A program made the translations under genes and the position numbers. From Clostridium sp. 1001271st1 H5 (GTDB taxonomy: Bacteria; Bacillota; Clostridia; Lachnospirales; Lachnospiraceae), in NCBI RefSeq assembly GCF_005845215.1, contig NZ_SPHO01000001.1, positions 481,146 through 545,145 of the forward strand: 64,000 bases of DNA, read 5' to 3'. Of the stretch, positions 35,794-44,011 are shown one piece after another (positions within the stretch are counted from its first letter, which is position 1; every line of letters begins with the position of its first letter). The notes under the pieces were generated by a model. The model was not told where the DNA came from. It worked only from the letters and a program-made list of their open reading frames with translations, and did not search any database.

Positions 35794-36718
35794 GGCTCTT
35801 CACCTTCTTTCCCCTGGAGGAGCTTGCCACCAGGATGATAAGGAACAGGACGGATGTAATCAGCTTTAAGTCCGATGCTGTCACCGGGAAGGACACTGTG
35901 ATGCTTCCAAAGGTAAGCCTTAAATCGCCCAGGAGCAGGGCCAGGGATACACAGGCCTTGTAGATAATGGAACCAATGATAACGGCCGTGGTGGACTTCA
36001 CAAAGCCGAAGCGTTTGAACAGCTGAGTGCCTATGATGACATTGGCCAGGCCGATGACAATGGTGCCGGTGCCGGTGGAAATTTCAAAAAATCCCTTCTG
36101 CTGGCAGTACACGCTGCCTGCCAGGGCGGCAAAACCATTGGCAATGGCCAGGCCGATGATTTTCACCATGCCCTTGTCCTTGGCCAGGGAGGTGACCAGC
36201 AGGTCATTGTCGCCCACGGCCCGGAGAAGATAGCCGGACCGGGTTTTCAGGTAAGCGTCCAGGAGCAGCTTGCAGATGAGGACAATTACCAGAAGGATGA
36301 TGGTCACGGTGCAGGGTTTAAGGGCCTGGGGAATAATGCGCTCCAGCCAGGGATTGCTGAAAATGGTGTCCTTGCTGAAAATAGGCAGGTTGGATTTGCC
36401 CGCCACCCTTAGGTTAATGGAGTAGAGGGCGGTCATGACAATGATTCCCGACAGCAGGTCGCGGACCTTCAGCTTGACATGGATGAGTCCGGTGACGCAG
36501 CCGGCCAGGGCTCCCAAAAGAAAGGAGAGGGGAAGGGCTGCAGCCGGGTGGATAAAACCACCTGCTATGCCGGTAGCGGTAAAGGCGGCTCCCAGAGGGA
36601 AGGTCCCGTCCACGGACAGGTCCGGAAAATCCAGAATCCGGTAGGTGATGTATACGCCCAGGGCCATGATGGCGTACACCAGGCCTTCTTCAAAGATACC
36701 TAAAATAATCGTTGTCAT
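35786..36718 (-). CDS. ABC transporter permease (tryptophan-type importer)
   Basis: 310-aa membrane protein of the branched-chain-type permease family (BPD_transp_2) with about eight helices. VDGTFPLGAAFTATGIAGG and LANVIIGTQLFKRFGF blocks are typical. CTGGAGGA precedes ATG at 36718. Middle gene of the T-box-controlled operon. Confidence 0.9.
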   Translation of the reverse strand: MTTIILGIFEEGLVYAIMALGVYITYRILDFPDLSVDGTFPLGAAFTATGIAGGFIHPAAALPLSFLLGALAGCVTGLIHVKLKVRDLLSGIIVMTALYSINLRVAGKSNLPIFSKDTIFSNPWLERIIPQALKPCTVTIILLVIVLICKLLLDAYLKTRSGYLLRAVGDNDLLVTSLAKDKGMVKIIGLAIANGFAALAGSVYCQQKGFFEISTGTGTIVIGLANVIIGTQLFKRFGFVKSTTAVIIGSIIYKACVSLALLLGDLRLTFGSITVSFPVTASDLKLITSVLFLIILVASSSRGKKVKSHA

Positions 36719-36748
36719 GATGTTCCTCCAGATAATGGTGATAGGGCT

Positions 36749-37885
36749 TTACTGGGCAATCTCAGTGAACAGCCCGGCTGCATTTTTTGTCAAATCTTCC
36801 GGCAGAGTGATGCCCAGATTCCCGGCTACCTGCGTATTGCCGTAGAAGGCGGCTTCCTTGATGGTTTCGTAGTTCATCTCACTGGCTTTTTTCTCGCCCC
36901 GCAGCACCTGGGCAGCCATCCTGCCTGTCTGCTTGCCCAGTTCAATGTAGTCCAGTCCCATAGCGGCCAGACAGCCAATCTTCACCTGCTCAATCTCACT
37001 GCCGAATACAGGAATATTCTTGGCAGCTGCCTTATCCAGGATAACGGGAAGAGAGGCAACCACCGTGTTGTCGGTCAGGTTGGTGATACAGTCCACCTTG
37101 CTTATGAGGGTATCGGCAGCCAGGGCAATGTCGGCGGAAGAGGAGATGCCTGTGTCCACGATTTCAAAACCATACTGGGGCGCCAGCGCTTTGTACTCTG
37201 CAATGGCGGATTCGGAATTCACTTCGCTGGTGGTGTACATGATGCCGATATGTTTGGCCTCCGGAAGAATCTCCCGAATCATCTTGAGCTGGGCCTCCAC
37301 AGGCAGCTTATCACTGGTGCCTGTAATCTCGCCTACCGGAGTACCGTCTGCATTGGCCAGCTCTGCGGCCACCGGGTCGGTTACAGCGGTGAAAATAACC
37401 GGGATGCCGGATTTTTTGGCCACGCCGTATTCTGCCTGTGCCATGGGGGTGGCAATGCCGCACATCAGGTCCACGCCCTTGCCGGCAAAATTTGTTGCAA
37501 TCTGGCTGGCCGTACCGCCGTCTGCCTGGGAATTATCATAAAGCACAATCAGGTTTTTGCCCTCCTCGATTCCTTCCTCTGCCAGCCCGGCCATGAAGCC
37601 TTCCCGGCAGTTGTCCAGGGAGCCGTGCTCAGCAAACTGTCCCACGCCAATGGTGTAGGAGGAGCCGTCAGAAGAGACTGTGCTGCCGGAGGATGGGTCT
37701 GCGGAGGATGGAGCTGCGGAGGAACCGTCAGCCGGTGTGTCCTGGGCGGTCTTGCCTTCGGTTCCGGCCTGGGCGTCAGTTTCTGAGGGCCGGGCCTCAG
37801 TGGTATTCTGGGAAGTTGTGACACAGCCTGTTAAAAGGGATGCGCTTAAGGCTGCAGCTAAAAGCATTGCAATTGTTTTTTTCAT
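36749..37885 (-). CDS. trpX: ABC transporter substrate-binding lipoprotein (TrpX-like)
   Basis: 378-aa lipoprotein: signal peptide MKKTIAMLLAAALSASLLTGC with lipid-modified Cys21, then a long Ala/Ser/Pro/Thr linker and a PF04392-type binding domain (IGVGQFAEHGSLDNCREGFM; PVIFTAVTDPVAAEL; SEIEQVKIGCLAAMG). The start at 37885 follows AGGAGGAAAC; an in-frame extension to 38005 runs into the T-box terminator and is not used. First gene of the operon after the leader. Confidence 0.92.
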   Translation of the reverse strand: MKKTIAMLLAAALSASLLTGCVTTSQNTTEARPSETDAQAGTEGKTAQDTPADGSSAAPSSADPSSGSTVSSDGSSYTIGVGQFAEHGSLDNCREGFMAGLAEEGIEEGKNLIVLYDNSQADGGTASQIATNFAGKGVDLMCGIATPMAQAEYGVAKKSGIPVIFTAVTDPVAAELANADGTPVGEITGTSDKLPVEAQLKMIREILPEAKHIGIMYTTSEVNSESAIAEYKALAPQYGFEIVDTGISSSADIALAADTLISKVDCITNLTDNTVVASLPVILDKAAAKNIPVFGSEIEQVKIGCLAAMGLDYIELGKQTGRMAAQVLRGEKKASEMNYETIKEAAFYGNTQVAGNLGITLPEDLTKNAAGLFTEIAQ

Positions 37886-37987
37886 AATTTTGTTTCCTCC
37901 TGTTTTCAACATTCTATTTGGATGATAAAAAAGCCGTTGGATAAGGGACTTCCTGTGATAGGGCTGCCGTTTAAATAAGGACGGAAT

Positions 37988-38264
37988 AAAAAAAGTCCCA
38001 ATCATAGCTTATGCTACGATTGAGACGAATGAAATCCGCGGTGCCACTCAAATTGACTAAAAAGTCCACTTTACACATACCAACATATGCGCCGCATGTA
38101 TAACGGTTGCGGAATCCGTCGGTCCCTACAGATACTGTAATCCTTCAAGACCGCCCTCAAAAGTCCATTCAGCTGCCAGCCCTATACCGCAATCCCACCG
38201 CCTGCGGCTCTCTGTGTTAACGCTTTGATAGCTTACTCCTCTTTCTCTGCGGTTTATTTTATTA
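37988..38264 (-). ncRNA. T-box leader, tryptophan specificity (UGG specifier)
   Basis: tRNA-sensing leader controlling the downstream importer. On the minus strand it shows the Stem I AGAGAGCC-type motif, the sequence CTGAATGGAC with UGG specifier at 38167-38165, and the conserved T-box GAGTGGCACCGCGG at about 38049-38036. A 14-bp terminator stem GTCTCAATCGTAGC/GCTATGATTGGGAC (38026-37995) is followed by seven T residues. Uncharged tRNA-Trp should favour the antiterminator and switch on trpX expression. Confidence 0.95.
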
Positions 38265-38270
38265 ACCCGT

Positions 38271-38299
38271 ATCTTAATACAATAAAATAGATTTGTCAA
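38271..38299 (-). promoter_or_regulatory. Promoter of the T-box leader
   Basis: On the minus strand: TTGACA (38299-38294), 17 nt, TAAGAT (38276-38271). The start, near 38264, gives a leader of about 275 nt. Confidence 0.78.
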
Positions 38300-38435
38300 G
38301 AGTGTTTTGAAAATTCATATAAAGTCATGTAATGTCGCACAAAAGTGTAAAAGAACTTTTATTGATTGATGAAATGTGGTAGACTGTAGGTGTGAAAAGG
38401 AATGGTTTGCATTCAAAAACAAGGAGGAACGTTCC

Positions 38436-38948
38436 ATGAGCCGGTTACTTGTGGTGGTGGATATGCAGAAGGATTTTGTAGACGGGGCTTTGGGAAGCCC
38501 TGAGGCCCAGGCCATTGTCCCTCATGTGCTGGATAAGGTAAGGGCATACCGGGATGCAGGGGAAGAGGTGGTATTTACCCTGGATACACATTTTGAAGAT
38601 TATATGGATACCATGGAAGGAAAGAAGCTTCCCGTTGTCCATTGTGTCAAGGGCACGCCGGGCTGGGAGCTGGTACCGGGGCTTAAGGATGAACCGGGCA
38701 TCCGCTTTGAGAAGCATACCTTTGGAAGCAGGGAACTGGCGGATTATGTGGCCCGGGGGAAGTATGACTTTGTGGAACTCATCGGCCTGTGTACGGATAT
38801 CTGTGTCATATCCAATGCCATGCTGATTAAGGCGGCGGTTCCCGATACCTCCATACAGGTGGACAGGGCCTGCTGTGCAGGGGTGACTCCCCGGAGCCAC
38901 GACAATGCCCTCAGCGCCATGGGGATGTGCCATATAGACATAGTATAG
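38436..38948 (+). CDS. Isochorismatase-family cysteine hydrolase (nicotinamidase-like)
   Basis: 170-aa cytosolic hydrolase. The presumed catalytic triad is Asp9 in VVDMQKDF, Lys93 in FEKHTFGS and Cys123 in GLCTDICVISNAM. Length and CTDICV motif fit a small amidase such as nicotinamidase; the substrate cannot be decided. AAGGAGGA precedes ATG 38436; an upstream in-frame ATG at 38376 is unsupported. It is followed by a cytidylate-kinase-like gene after 17 nt. Confidence 0.88.
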   Translation: MSRLLVVVDMQKDFVDGALGSPEAQAIVPHVLDKVRAYRDAGEEVVFTLDTHFEDYMDTMEGKKLPVVHCVKGTPGWELVPGLKDEPGIRFEKHTFGSRELADYVARGKYDFVELIGLCTDICVISNAMLIKAAVPDTSIQVDRACCAGVTPRSHDNALSAMGMCHIDIV

Positions 38949-38965
38949 TAAGGGGGATATTCATT

Positions 38966-39601
38966 ATGAATGACAAGCATTTTGTAATTACCATTGAGCG
39001 CCAGTACGGCAGCGGCGGCCGGCTGACAGGCAAACGCCTGGCCGAGGAACTGGGCATTCATTTTTACGATGAAGAGATACTTAAGATGACCTCTGAGACC
39101 AGCGCCATAGGCGAACAGTATTTCAGGCTGGCTGACGAAAAGGCAGGAAACAACCTGCTGTACCGCATTGTGACCAGTATGAAGCCTGAGCTGACAGAGC
39201 CGGATAAGGCCGGCCCCAACATCACATCGCCGGAGAACCTGTTCCGTTTCCAGTCGTCTGTCATCCGCAGGCTGGCGGCCTCTGAAACCTGCATCATCGT
39301 AGGCCGCTGCGGCAACTATGTGCTCCAGGACCAGATGGATAATCTGGTGCGCATCTTTGTGTATGCGGATACGGTCACCAGAATCCGCAGGGTCATGGAT
39401 GTGGATAAGGTGGATGAGGCGGAAGCCCTCCGCAGGATGAGGCGGATTGACAAGGAGAGGACAGAGTATCACCGCTATTTTACCGGCAGGGAGTGGATGG
39501 ATATGGAGAATTACGACCTACCCATCAATGCCAGCCGGATTGATTATGACCAGATGATTCAGCTGATAAAAGACTATCTGAAGCTCAAAGGCTTCCTGTA
39601 A
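38966..39601 (+). CDS. Cytidylate-kinase-like family protein
   Basis: 211 aa, Pfam Cytidylate_kin2 type. The N-terminal nucleotide loop is IERQYGSGGRLTGKRLAEEL, a CMK-like P-loop, with VGRCGNYVL and RVMDVDKVDEAEALRRMRRID downstream. Such small proteins occur beside transporters or regulators in Lachnospiraceae; their phosphate acceptor is unknown. Probably cotranscribed with the hydrolase before it and the ZIP gene after it. Confidence 0.82.
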   Translation: MNDKHFVITIERQYGSGGRLTGKRLAEELGIHFYDEEILKMTSETSAIGEQYFRLADEKAGNNLLYRIVTSMKPELTEPDKAGPNITSPENLFRFQSSVIRRLAASETCIIVGRCGNYVLQDQMDNLVRIFVYADTVTRIRRVMDVDKVDEAEALRRMRRIDKERTEYHRYFTGREWMDMENYDLPINASRIDYDQMIQLIKDYLKLKGFL

Positions 39602-39642
39602 AAAGGAGGACCGGGCTCAGGAAATGACAGAGGTGTATTGAG

Positions 39643-40419
39643 ATGAGCAGTATATTTGCGGGAATCATGATTCCCTTTATCGGGACAACGGCAGGGGCGG
39701 CCTGTGTGTTTTTTCTGAAAAATGCATTGAGGCCCAGTGTCCAGAAGGCATTTCTGGGATTTGCATCAGGGGTTATGGTGGCGGCTTCGGTCTGGTCCCT
39801 GCTGATTCCGTCCATGGATATGAGCAGCCATATGGGCAAGCTGGCGTTCATACCGGCCGGTGCGGGCTTTCTCCTGGGGATTGGTTTCCTGCTTCTTCTG
39901 GATGAAATCATACCGCATCTGCATATTGACACAGACCAGCCGGAGGGACCAGCGAGCAGCTGGAAAAAGAGCACCATGCTGGTGCTGGCAGTAACTCTCC
40001 ACAATATACCGGAGGGAATGGCAGTGGGCGTTGCATTTGCAGGTCTTCTGTCACAGAACGGCACCATCACCATGGCAGGGGCCCTGGCCTTGTCCGTGGG
40101 TATCGCCATACAGAATTTCCCGGAGGGAGCCATTATATCCCTGCCCCTTAAGGAGGCTGCCGGGAAAGGAAAGGCCTTTGTCTACGGTATGCTGTCAGGG
40201 GTGGTGGAGCCCATAGGCGCTGTCCTTATGCTGGTGCTGGCCGAGTTTTTGGGCCCGGTTCTTCCGTATTTCCTGTCCTTTGCAGCAGGCGCCATGATAT
40301 ATGTGGTAGTGGAGGAGTTGATTCCGGAGTCCGCAGAGGGCGAACACTCCAATGTGGCAACCATTGGATTTGCCGTTGGATTTGTGGTGATGATGATACT
40401 GGATGTGGCGCTGGGGTAG
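39643..40419 (+). CDS. ZIP-family metal transporter
   Basis: 258-aa membrane protein of the ZIP/ZupT type with eight helices. The metal-path motifs TLHNIPEGMAVG (helix IV) and IGIAIQNFPEGAII-like IAIQNFPEGA (helix V) are intact; a short His segment HLHIDTD lies in the loop. Likely imports zinc, iron or manganese. AGAGGTG precedes ATG 39643. Confidence 0.9.
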   Translation: MSSIFAGIMIPFIGTTAGAACVFFLKNALRPSVQKAFLGFASGVMVAASVWSLLIPSMDMSSHMGKLAFIPAGAGFLLGIGFLLLLDEIIPHLHIDTDQPEGPASSWKKSTMLVLAVTLHNIPEGMAVGVAFAGLLSQNGTITMAGALALSVGIAIQNFPEGAIISLPLKEAAGKGKAFVYGMLSGVVEPIGAVLMLVLAEFLGPVLPYFLSFAAGAMIYVVVEELIPESAEGEHSNVATIGFAVGFVVMMILDVALG

Positions 40420-40547
40420 GACGTGTCAGAGTGTGCTTTACGGCCGGTGCGGGTTTTACTGTTTGCCTGGTTTTGGGCAGCAGTAAATGAAACTCCGGGG
40501 AGAGAAAGAACGGAACATATAGGAGATGCAGAAGAGGAAATCCTGTC

Positions 40548-40576
40548 TTGACATGGGTTTCCTTTTTTGCTATAGT
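40548..40576 (+). promoter_or_regulatory. Strong promoter without a downstream annotated gene
   Basis: TTGACA (40548-40553), 17 nt, TATAGT (40571-40576). The expected start is near 40583. No convincing reading frame follows for about 270 bp; two hairpins do. Confidence 0.75.
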
Positions 40577-40582
40577 AAGTTT

Positions 40583-40690
40583 ACTTCTGCCGGATATATT
40601 CGGATATTCCGGCAATCTGCTGCATTCCGGTATGCAGACCAAGGTTACTATTCTATCCGGCCGTTTCGGCTGATGAAATCACATGTAAAC
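40583..40690 (+). ncRNA. Candidate structured small RNA
   Basis: From the predicted start at 40583 the sequence folds into two successive hairpins: GCCGGA(T)ATAT / ATATTCCGGC with loop TCGG (40589-40613) and CTGCAT/ATGCAG with loop TCCGGT (40620-40637). A weaker GCCG/CGGC hairpin follows at about 40660. No terminator was recognised, so the 3' end is only nominal; it could instead be the long 5' leader of the coiled-coil gene. A 12-codon frame with a ribosome-site-like AGGAG begins at 40723. Confidence 0.35.
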
Positions 40691-40794
40691 GTATGTTCAG
40701 AATTACACAGGAGAGACAGGTGATGCCTATAAGAAGATGCCAATGGCAGCGGAGCCAATGAGGCTGCAAATGGGGCTGCGAACAGAGATACATA

Positions 40795-40823
40795 TTGAAC
40801 CGGACCTGGAAAATGATTATAAT
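40795..40823 (+). promoter_or_regulatory. Promoter of the KLxx-repeat gene
   Basis: TTGAAC (40795-40800), 17 nt, TATAAT (40818-40823), close to the coding start. Confidence 0.72.
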
Positions 40824-40849
40824 AAAAAGAAAGAGGGAGGTTGAAATCG

Positions 40850-41374
40850 TTGAATCATGAAGAGTTATTATCAGCCATATCCTGTATGCTGGATGAGAAG
40901 CTGGAGACTAAGCTGGAAGAGAAGCTGGAAACGAAGCTGAATCAGAAACTGGATGAGAAACTGGATGAAAAATTGGAAAAACTGGAAAAGAAGCTGGAAA
41001 TTAAGCTGGAAGAAAAGCTGGAGCAAAAGCTGGAGCAAAAACTGGACCAGAAACTGGATGAAAAACTGGATGTAAAACTGGCGCCAATCAGTGCAGACCT
41101 TACTATACTGAAGGAACAGGTTCTCTCGCTGACAGAGAGAATGGACCGTGTAGAAGCGGACGTGACAGATATCAGGGAGAAGCAGGAGCAGACAGCCGGA
41201 ATCATTGAAAACCAGCTCATACCCAATATTAAGCTTCTGGCTGAGAACTATGTGCCTGCTGCCAAAAGGTATCAGGAGTCAGAACAGAAGCAGGCCGCCA
41301 TGGAGAACGACATCAAGCTCCTTAAAATCGTGGTGGCGGACCACAGCACAAAGTTTTGCGAGATGGCAAAGTAA
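40850..41374 (+). CDS. Coiled-coil protein with KLxx tetrapeptide repeats
   Basis: 174-aa soluble, highly charged protein, function unknown. TTG 40850 lies 10 nt after GGGAGG; TTG 40841 is in frame but too close. Residues about 17-77 are 16 consecutive K-L units with mostly four-residue period (EKLE, TKLE, QKLD and so on) and one three-residue phase break. The remainder (about 80-174) looks like an ordinary coiled coil with LTERMDRVEADVTDIREKQE. Comparable proteins occur near phage and cell-surface genes; no such context here. Ends at a strong bidirectional terminator. Confidence 0.75.
   Translation: MNHEELLSAISCMLDEKLETKLEEKLETKLNQKLDEKLDEKLEKLEKKLEIKLEEKLEQKLEQKLDQKLDEKLDVKLAPISADLTILKEQVLSLTERMDRVEADVTDIREKQEQTAGIIENQLIPNIKLLAENYVPAAKRYQESEQKQAAMENDIKLLKIVVADHSTKFCEMAK
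40898..41080 (+). repeat. In-frame 12-bp repeats encoding KLxx
   Basis: 183 bp built of degenerate 12-bp units beginning AAGCTG or AAACTG (16 copies of the Lys-Leu pair). The copies differ in the other codons, so the array is old or under selection, but it could still change length by slippage or recombination. Confidence 0.9.
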
Positions 41375-41383
41375 CAGAAGAAC

Positions 41384-41430
41384 AAAAACCGCCTCCATCC
41401 CTGTTTCATTCCGGGATGGATGCGGTTTTG
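41384..41430. terminator. Bidirectional terminator between coiled-coil gene and aroA
   Basis: The 17-bp stem AAAACCGCCTCCATCCC/GGGATGGATGCGGTTTT with one mismatch has T tracts on both sides. It closes both convergent genes. Confidence 0.92.
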
Positions 41431-41431
41431 C

Positions 41432-42712
41432 CTATTCCTGGGTCAGCCTTTTTAAATCGCTGTAAAAGCCGGGATAGGATATATTGACACAGTCAGCGTC
41501 CTTTATCTCTGTAATGCCCTCTGCACACAGTGCGGTGACTGCAAAGGTCATGGCAATACGGTGGTCCCCTCGGCTGTCAATGACAGCTCCGCGGAGAGGA
41601 TGGCCGCCCCGGATAATCATACCGTCCTCTGTCTCTGTTACATCGGCTCCCATGGCTGACAGGCCCTGGACCATGACCGCAATCCGGTTGGATTCCTTGA
41701 CCTTCAGCTCCCCTGCATCCCGGATAACGGTCTCTCCCTCTGCAAAGCAGGCCATGGCGGCAATGACGGGCAGTTCATCAATCAGGGCAGGTATGACGGC
41801 GCCGCCTATAACGGTTCCGTGAAGACTGCCGTGGCGTACAAGGATATCAGCGGTTGGTTCCCCTGTTCCCCTGCTGACGTTCAAACACTCAATATCCGCG
41901 CCCATATCACGGCATACACGCAGAATTCCGTCTCTGGTGGGATTGATGCCCACATTGCGTATCAGTATCTCCGAGCCGGGCACCATAAGGCCTCCGGCGA
42001 TGAAATAGGCAGCGGAGGAAATATCTCCCGGCACCATGACCTGATTGCCATGAAGCTCCCGGGCAGGCTTTATGACAGCCGTGGTTCCTTCCGTGGATAC
42101 CTCAGCGCCAAAGAGCCGCAGCATCAGTTCTGAGTGATTTCTGGAGACATATGGTTCAGTTACGCTGGTGGGGCTGTCTGCATATAAACCAGCCAGTAAA
42201 ATGGCGGATTTGACCTGGGCGGATGCCACCCTGGAATCATAGCGGATGCCGTGGACCTGACGTCCTCTGATGAGCAGGGGAGCGCATCCATTGCCCCTTA
42301 CGCTGGTGATGTCGGCGCCCATCATGGAAAGAGGGTCCATGATACGCTTCATGGGACGCCGGCAGATGGACTCGTCCCCAGTCAGGGTGACGTCAAAGTC
42401 CTGGGCGCAGAGGATGCCGGATATGAGACGGGTGGTGGTGCCGCTGTTCCCGCAGTCCAGGACATCCTGCGGCCCCTTGAGTCCGTGCATCCCGCGGCCG
42501 CGGACCAGTACCCGGCCGCCTTTATTTTCTATGGCAATGCCCATTTTTTCAAAACATGCAATGGTGGACAGGCAGTCCGCCCCCTGGAGAAAATTGTGTA
42601 TCTCCGTAAGTCCGTCCGCAATGGAGCCGAACATGACGGCCCGGTGGGAGATGGATTTGTCTCCGGGAACCCTGACTTCGCCCTTTAAATGGGATGCTCT
42701 TTTAAATTCCAT
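41432..42712 (-). CDS. aroA: 3-Phosphoshikimate 1-carboxyvinyltransferase (EPSP synthase)
   Basis: Sixth shikimate-pathway step. The 426-aa protein has GEVRVPGDKSISHRAVMFGS at the N-terminus, GNSGTTTRLISGIL, and ELKVKESNRIAV near residue 340; all substrate-contacting blocks look intact. It is last in the minus-strand order aroF, tyrA, aroA, following tyrA by 28 nt. Confidence 0.96.
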   Translation of the reverse strand: MEFKRASHLKGEVRVPGDKSISHRAVMFGSIADGLTEIHNFLQGADCLSTIACFEKMGIAIENKGGRVLVRGRGMHGLKGPQDVLDCGNSGTTTRLISGILCAQDFDVTLTGDESICRRPMKRIMDPLSMMGADITSVRGNGCAPLLIRGRQVHGIRYDSRVASAQVKSAILLAGLYADSPTSVTEPYVSRNHSELMLRLFGAEVSTEGTTAVIKPARELHGNQVMVPGDISSAAYFIAGGLMVPGSEILIRNVGINPTRDGILRVCRDMGADIECLNVSRGTGEPTADILVRHGSLHGTVIGGAVIPALIDELPVIAAMACFAEGETVIRDAGELKVKESNRIAVMVQGLSAMGADVTETEDGMIIRGGHPLRGAVIDSRGDHRIAMTFAVTALCAEGITEIKDADCVNISYPGFYSDLKRLTQE

Positions 42713-42740
42713 AATCTGTTACCTAACCTTTCTATCCGGA

Positions 42741-43874
42741 TTACATACGGAACATCTCGTATTTGTATTTGTCCAGCCTCTGCCATGCGGCTTCCATGGA
42801 TGCCTCGTCATAGAAGGCAATTTTCAATGCGCCCTCGCCGCGTTCGCGGTTGTTGTTGATACCGATATTCTTAATGCTGATGCCCTTGGCAGCCAGAATC
42901 ACGGATATGGTGGAAATGGCGCCCACCTCATCGCTTACATCCACCGTGAATTCATAGGATGGCTCCACAGAACCTTTGGCCCTGTCTGTAATGGAATTGC
43001 GGTAATCCCGTGAGGTTTCAAAGAGCCTGTAGATATCCTGGCCCTTATGTTCCCTGATTTCCTCCAGCACCTTATTCAGGGACGCAATGTATGCTTCCAG
43101 GATGTCTGATATGGGGGCAACATTGGTCATACAGATTTGCTCCCACATCTCAGGGGAGGAGGAGGCAATCCGGGTGATATCCTTAAAACCGCCTGCAGCC
43201 ACCTGCTTCATGGTTCCGTCAGCAGTGTCGTGGTCCTTAATCAGGTTCACAAGGCTGGAAGCCACCAGATGAGGGAGATGGCTGATGGCGGCCACCACCT
43301 TGTCGTGTTCCCTGTAATCCAGGACAAGGGGAATGGCTCCGATGGTCTCCGCCACCGCCACGATACGTCCGGCATTGGGACTCAGTCCCTCCTTGCTGGA
43401 AGGGTCCGTCCCCTCAGGAGGAGTGACGATGTAGTAGGCATTTTCCAGCAGATGGTCCGTGGAGTTTTCATAGCCGGTCTTTTCCGAGCCGGCCATGGGA
43501 TGACCGCCCACAAAGCAGTATTCCAGACCCTGCCGCCTGATTTCCTCATGGATGCCGCATTTTGTGCTGCCCACGTCCGTAATCAGGGCTCCCTGCTTCA
43601 GGTAAGGCCGTATGGCGGAAAGATAGCCGGCATTGTACTCCACCGGAGTGCAGAGGAATATCAGGTCACATTCCCTCAGGTTCTCATCAATCCCATCCAG
43701 AATCACATCCACGATTCCCTCTTCCCGGGCCTGTTCCAGCCTGGAACGGGAGCGCATATAGGCCATGATACGGATATCCGGCCGTGTTTTCTTGATGGCC
43801 CGGGCAATGGAGCCGCCTATAAGCCCCAGTCCGATGAATGCGATGGTGGAATCAGTCATGGTCATTTTTTCCAT
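42741..43874 (-). CDS. tyrA: Prephenate dehydrogenase with C-terminal ACT domain
   Basis: Oxidative decarboxylation of prephenate for tyrosine. The 377-aa protein has the NAD fold IGLGLIGGSIARAI, the catalytic-region HPMAGSEKTGYENS and AAISHLPHLVASSL, and an ACT domain at about 300-370 likely sensing tyrosine. AGGAGGAG lies 8 nt before ATG at 43874. Middle gene of the aromatic cluster. Confidence 0.95.
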   Translation of the reverse strand: MEKMTMTDSTIAFIGLGLIGGSIARAIKKTRPDIRIMAYMRSRSRLEQAREEGIVDVILDGIDENLRECDLIFLCTPVEYNAGYLSAIRPYLKQGALITDVGSTKCGIHEEIRRQGLEYCFVGGHPMAGSEKTGYENSTDHLLENAYYIVTPPEGTDPSSKEGLSPNAGRIVAVAETIGAIPLVLDYREHDKVVAAISHLPHLVASSLVNLIKDHDTADGTMKQVAAGGFKDITRIASSSPEMWEQICMTNVAPISDILEAYIASLNKVLEEIREHKGQDIYRLFETSRDYRNSITDRAKGSVEPSYEFTVDVSDEVGAISTISVILAAKGISIKNIGINNNRERGEGALKIAFYDEASMEAAWQRLDKYKYEMFRM

Positions 43875-43973
43875 AATGGTATCTCCTCCTGTAAATGCGG
43901 GGACCGGATGCGCCGGATTTAATATATCATCAAAGGATGCCGTGAAAGCAGGGGATGCGCACCGGGCATATGT

Positions 43974-43999
43974 AAAAGCACTCCCTGAAACGAGAGTGC
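43974..43999 (-). terminator. Short hairpin with T tract between aroF and tyrA
   Basis: On the minus strand GCACTC/GAGTGC (6 bp, 10-nt loop) is followed by TTTTACA. It is weak and may give partial attenuation only. Confidence 0.45.
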
Positions 44000-44011
44000 C
44001 GCAATGTTTGG

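Noticed and set aside
37886-38005. Extended N-terminus of the substrate-binding protein
   Set aside because: The extension is encoded by the T-box terminator and adjoining leader; the internal ATG at 37885 has a good ribosome site and begins a normal signal peptide.
40526-40723. 65-codon frame in the gap after the ZIP gene
   Set aside because: It begins before the strong promoter at 40548-40576, lacks a family pattern, and its sequence is better explained by RNA hairpins.
40898-41080. Tandem repeats considered as a CRISPR-like or satellite array
   Set aside because: Units are 12 bp, in frame and degenerate, with no spacers; they encode a KLxx protein repeat.
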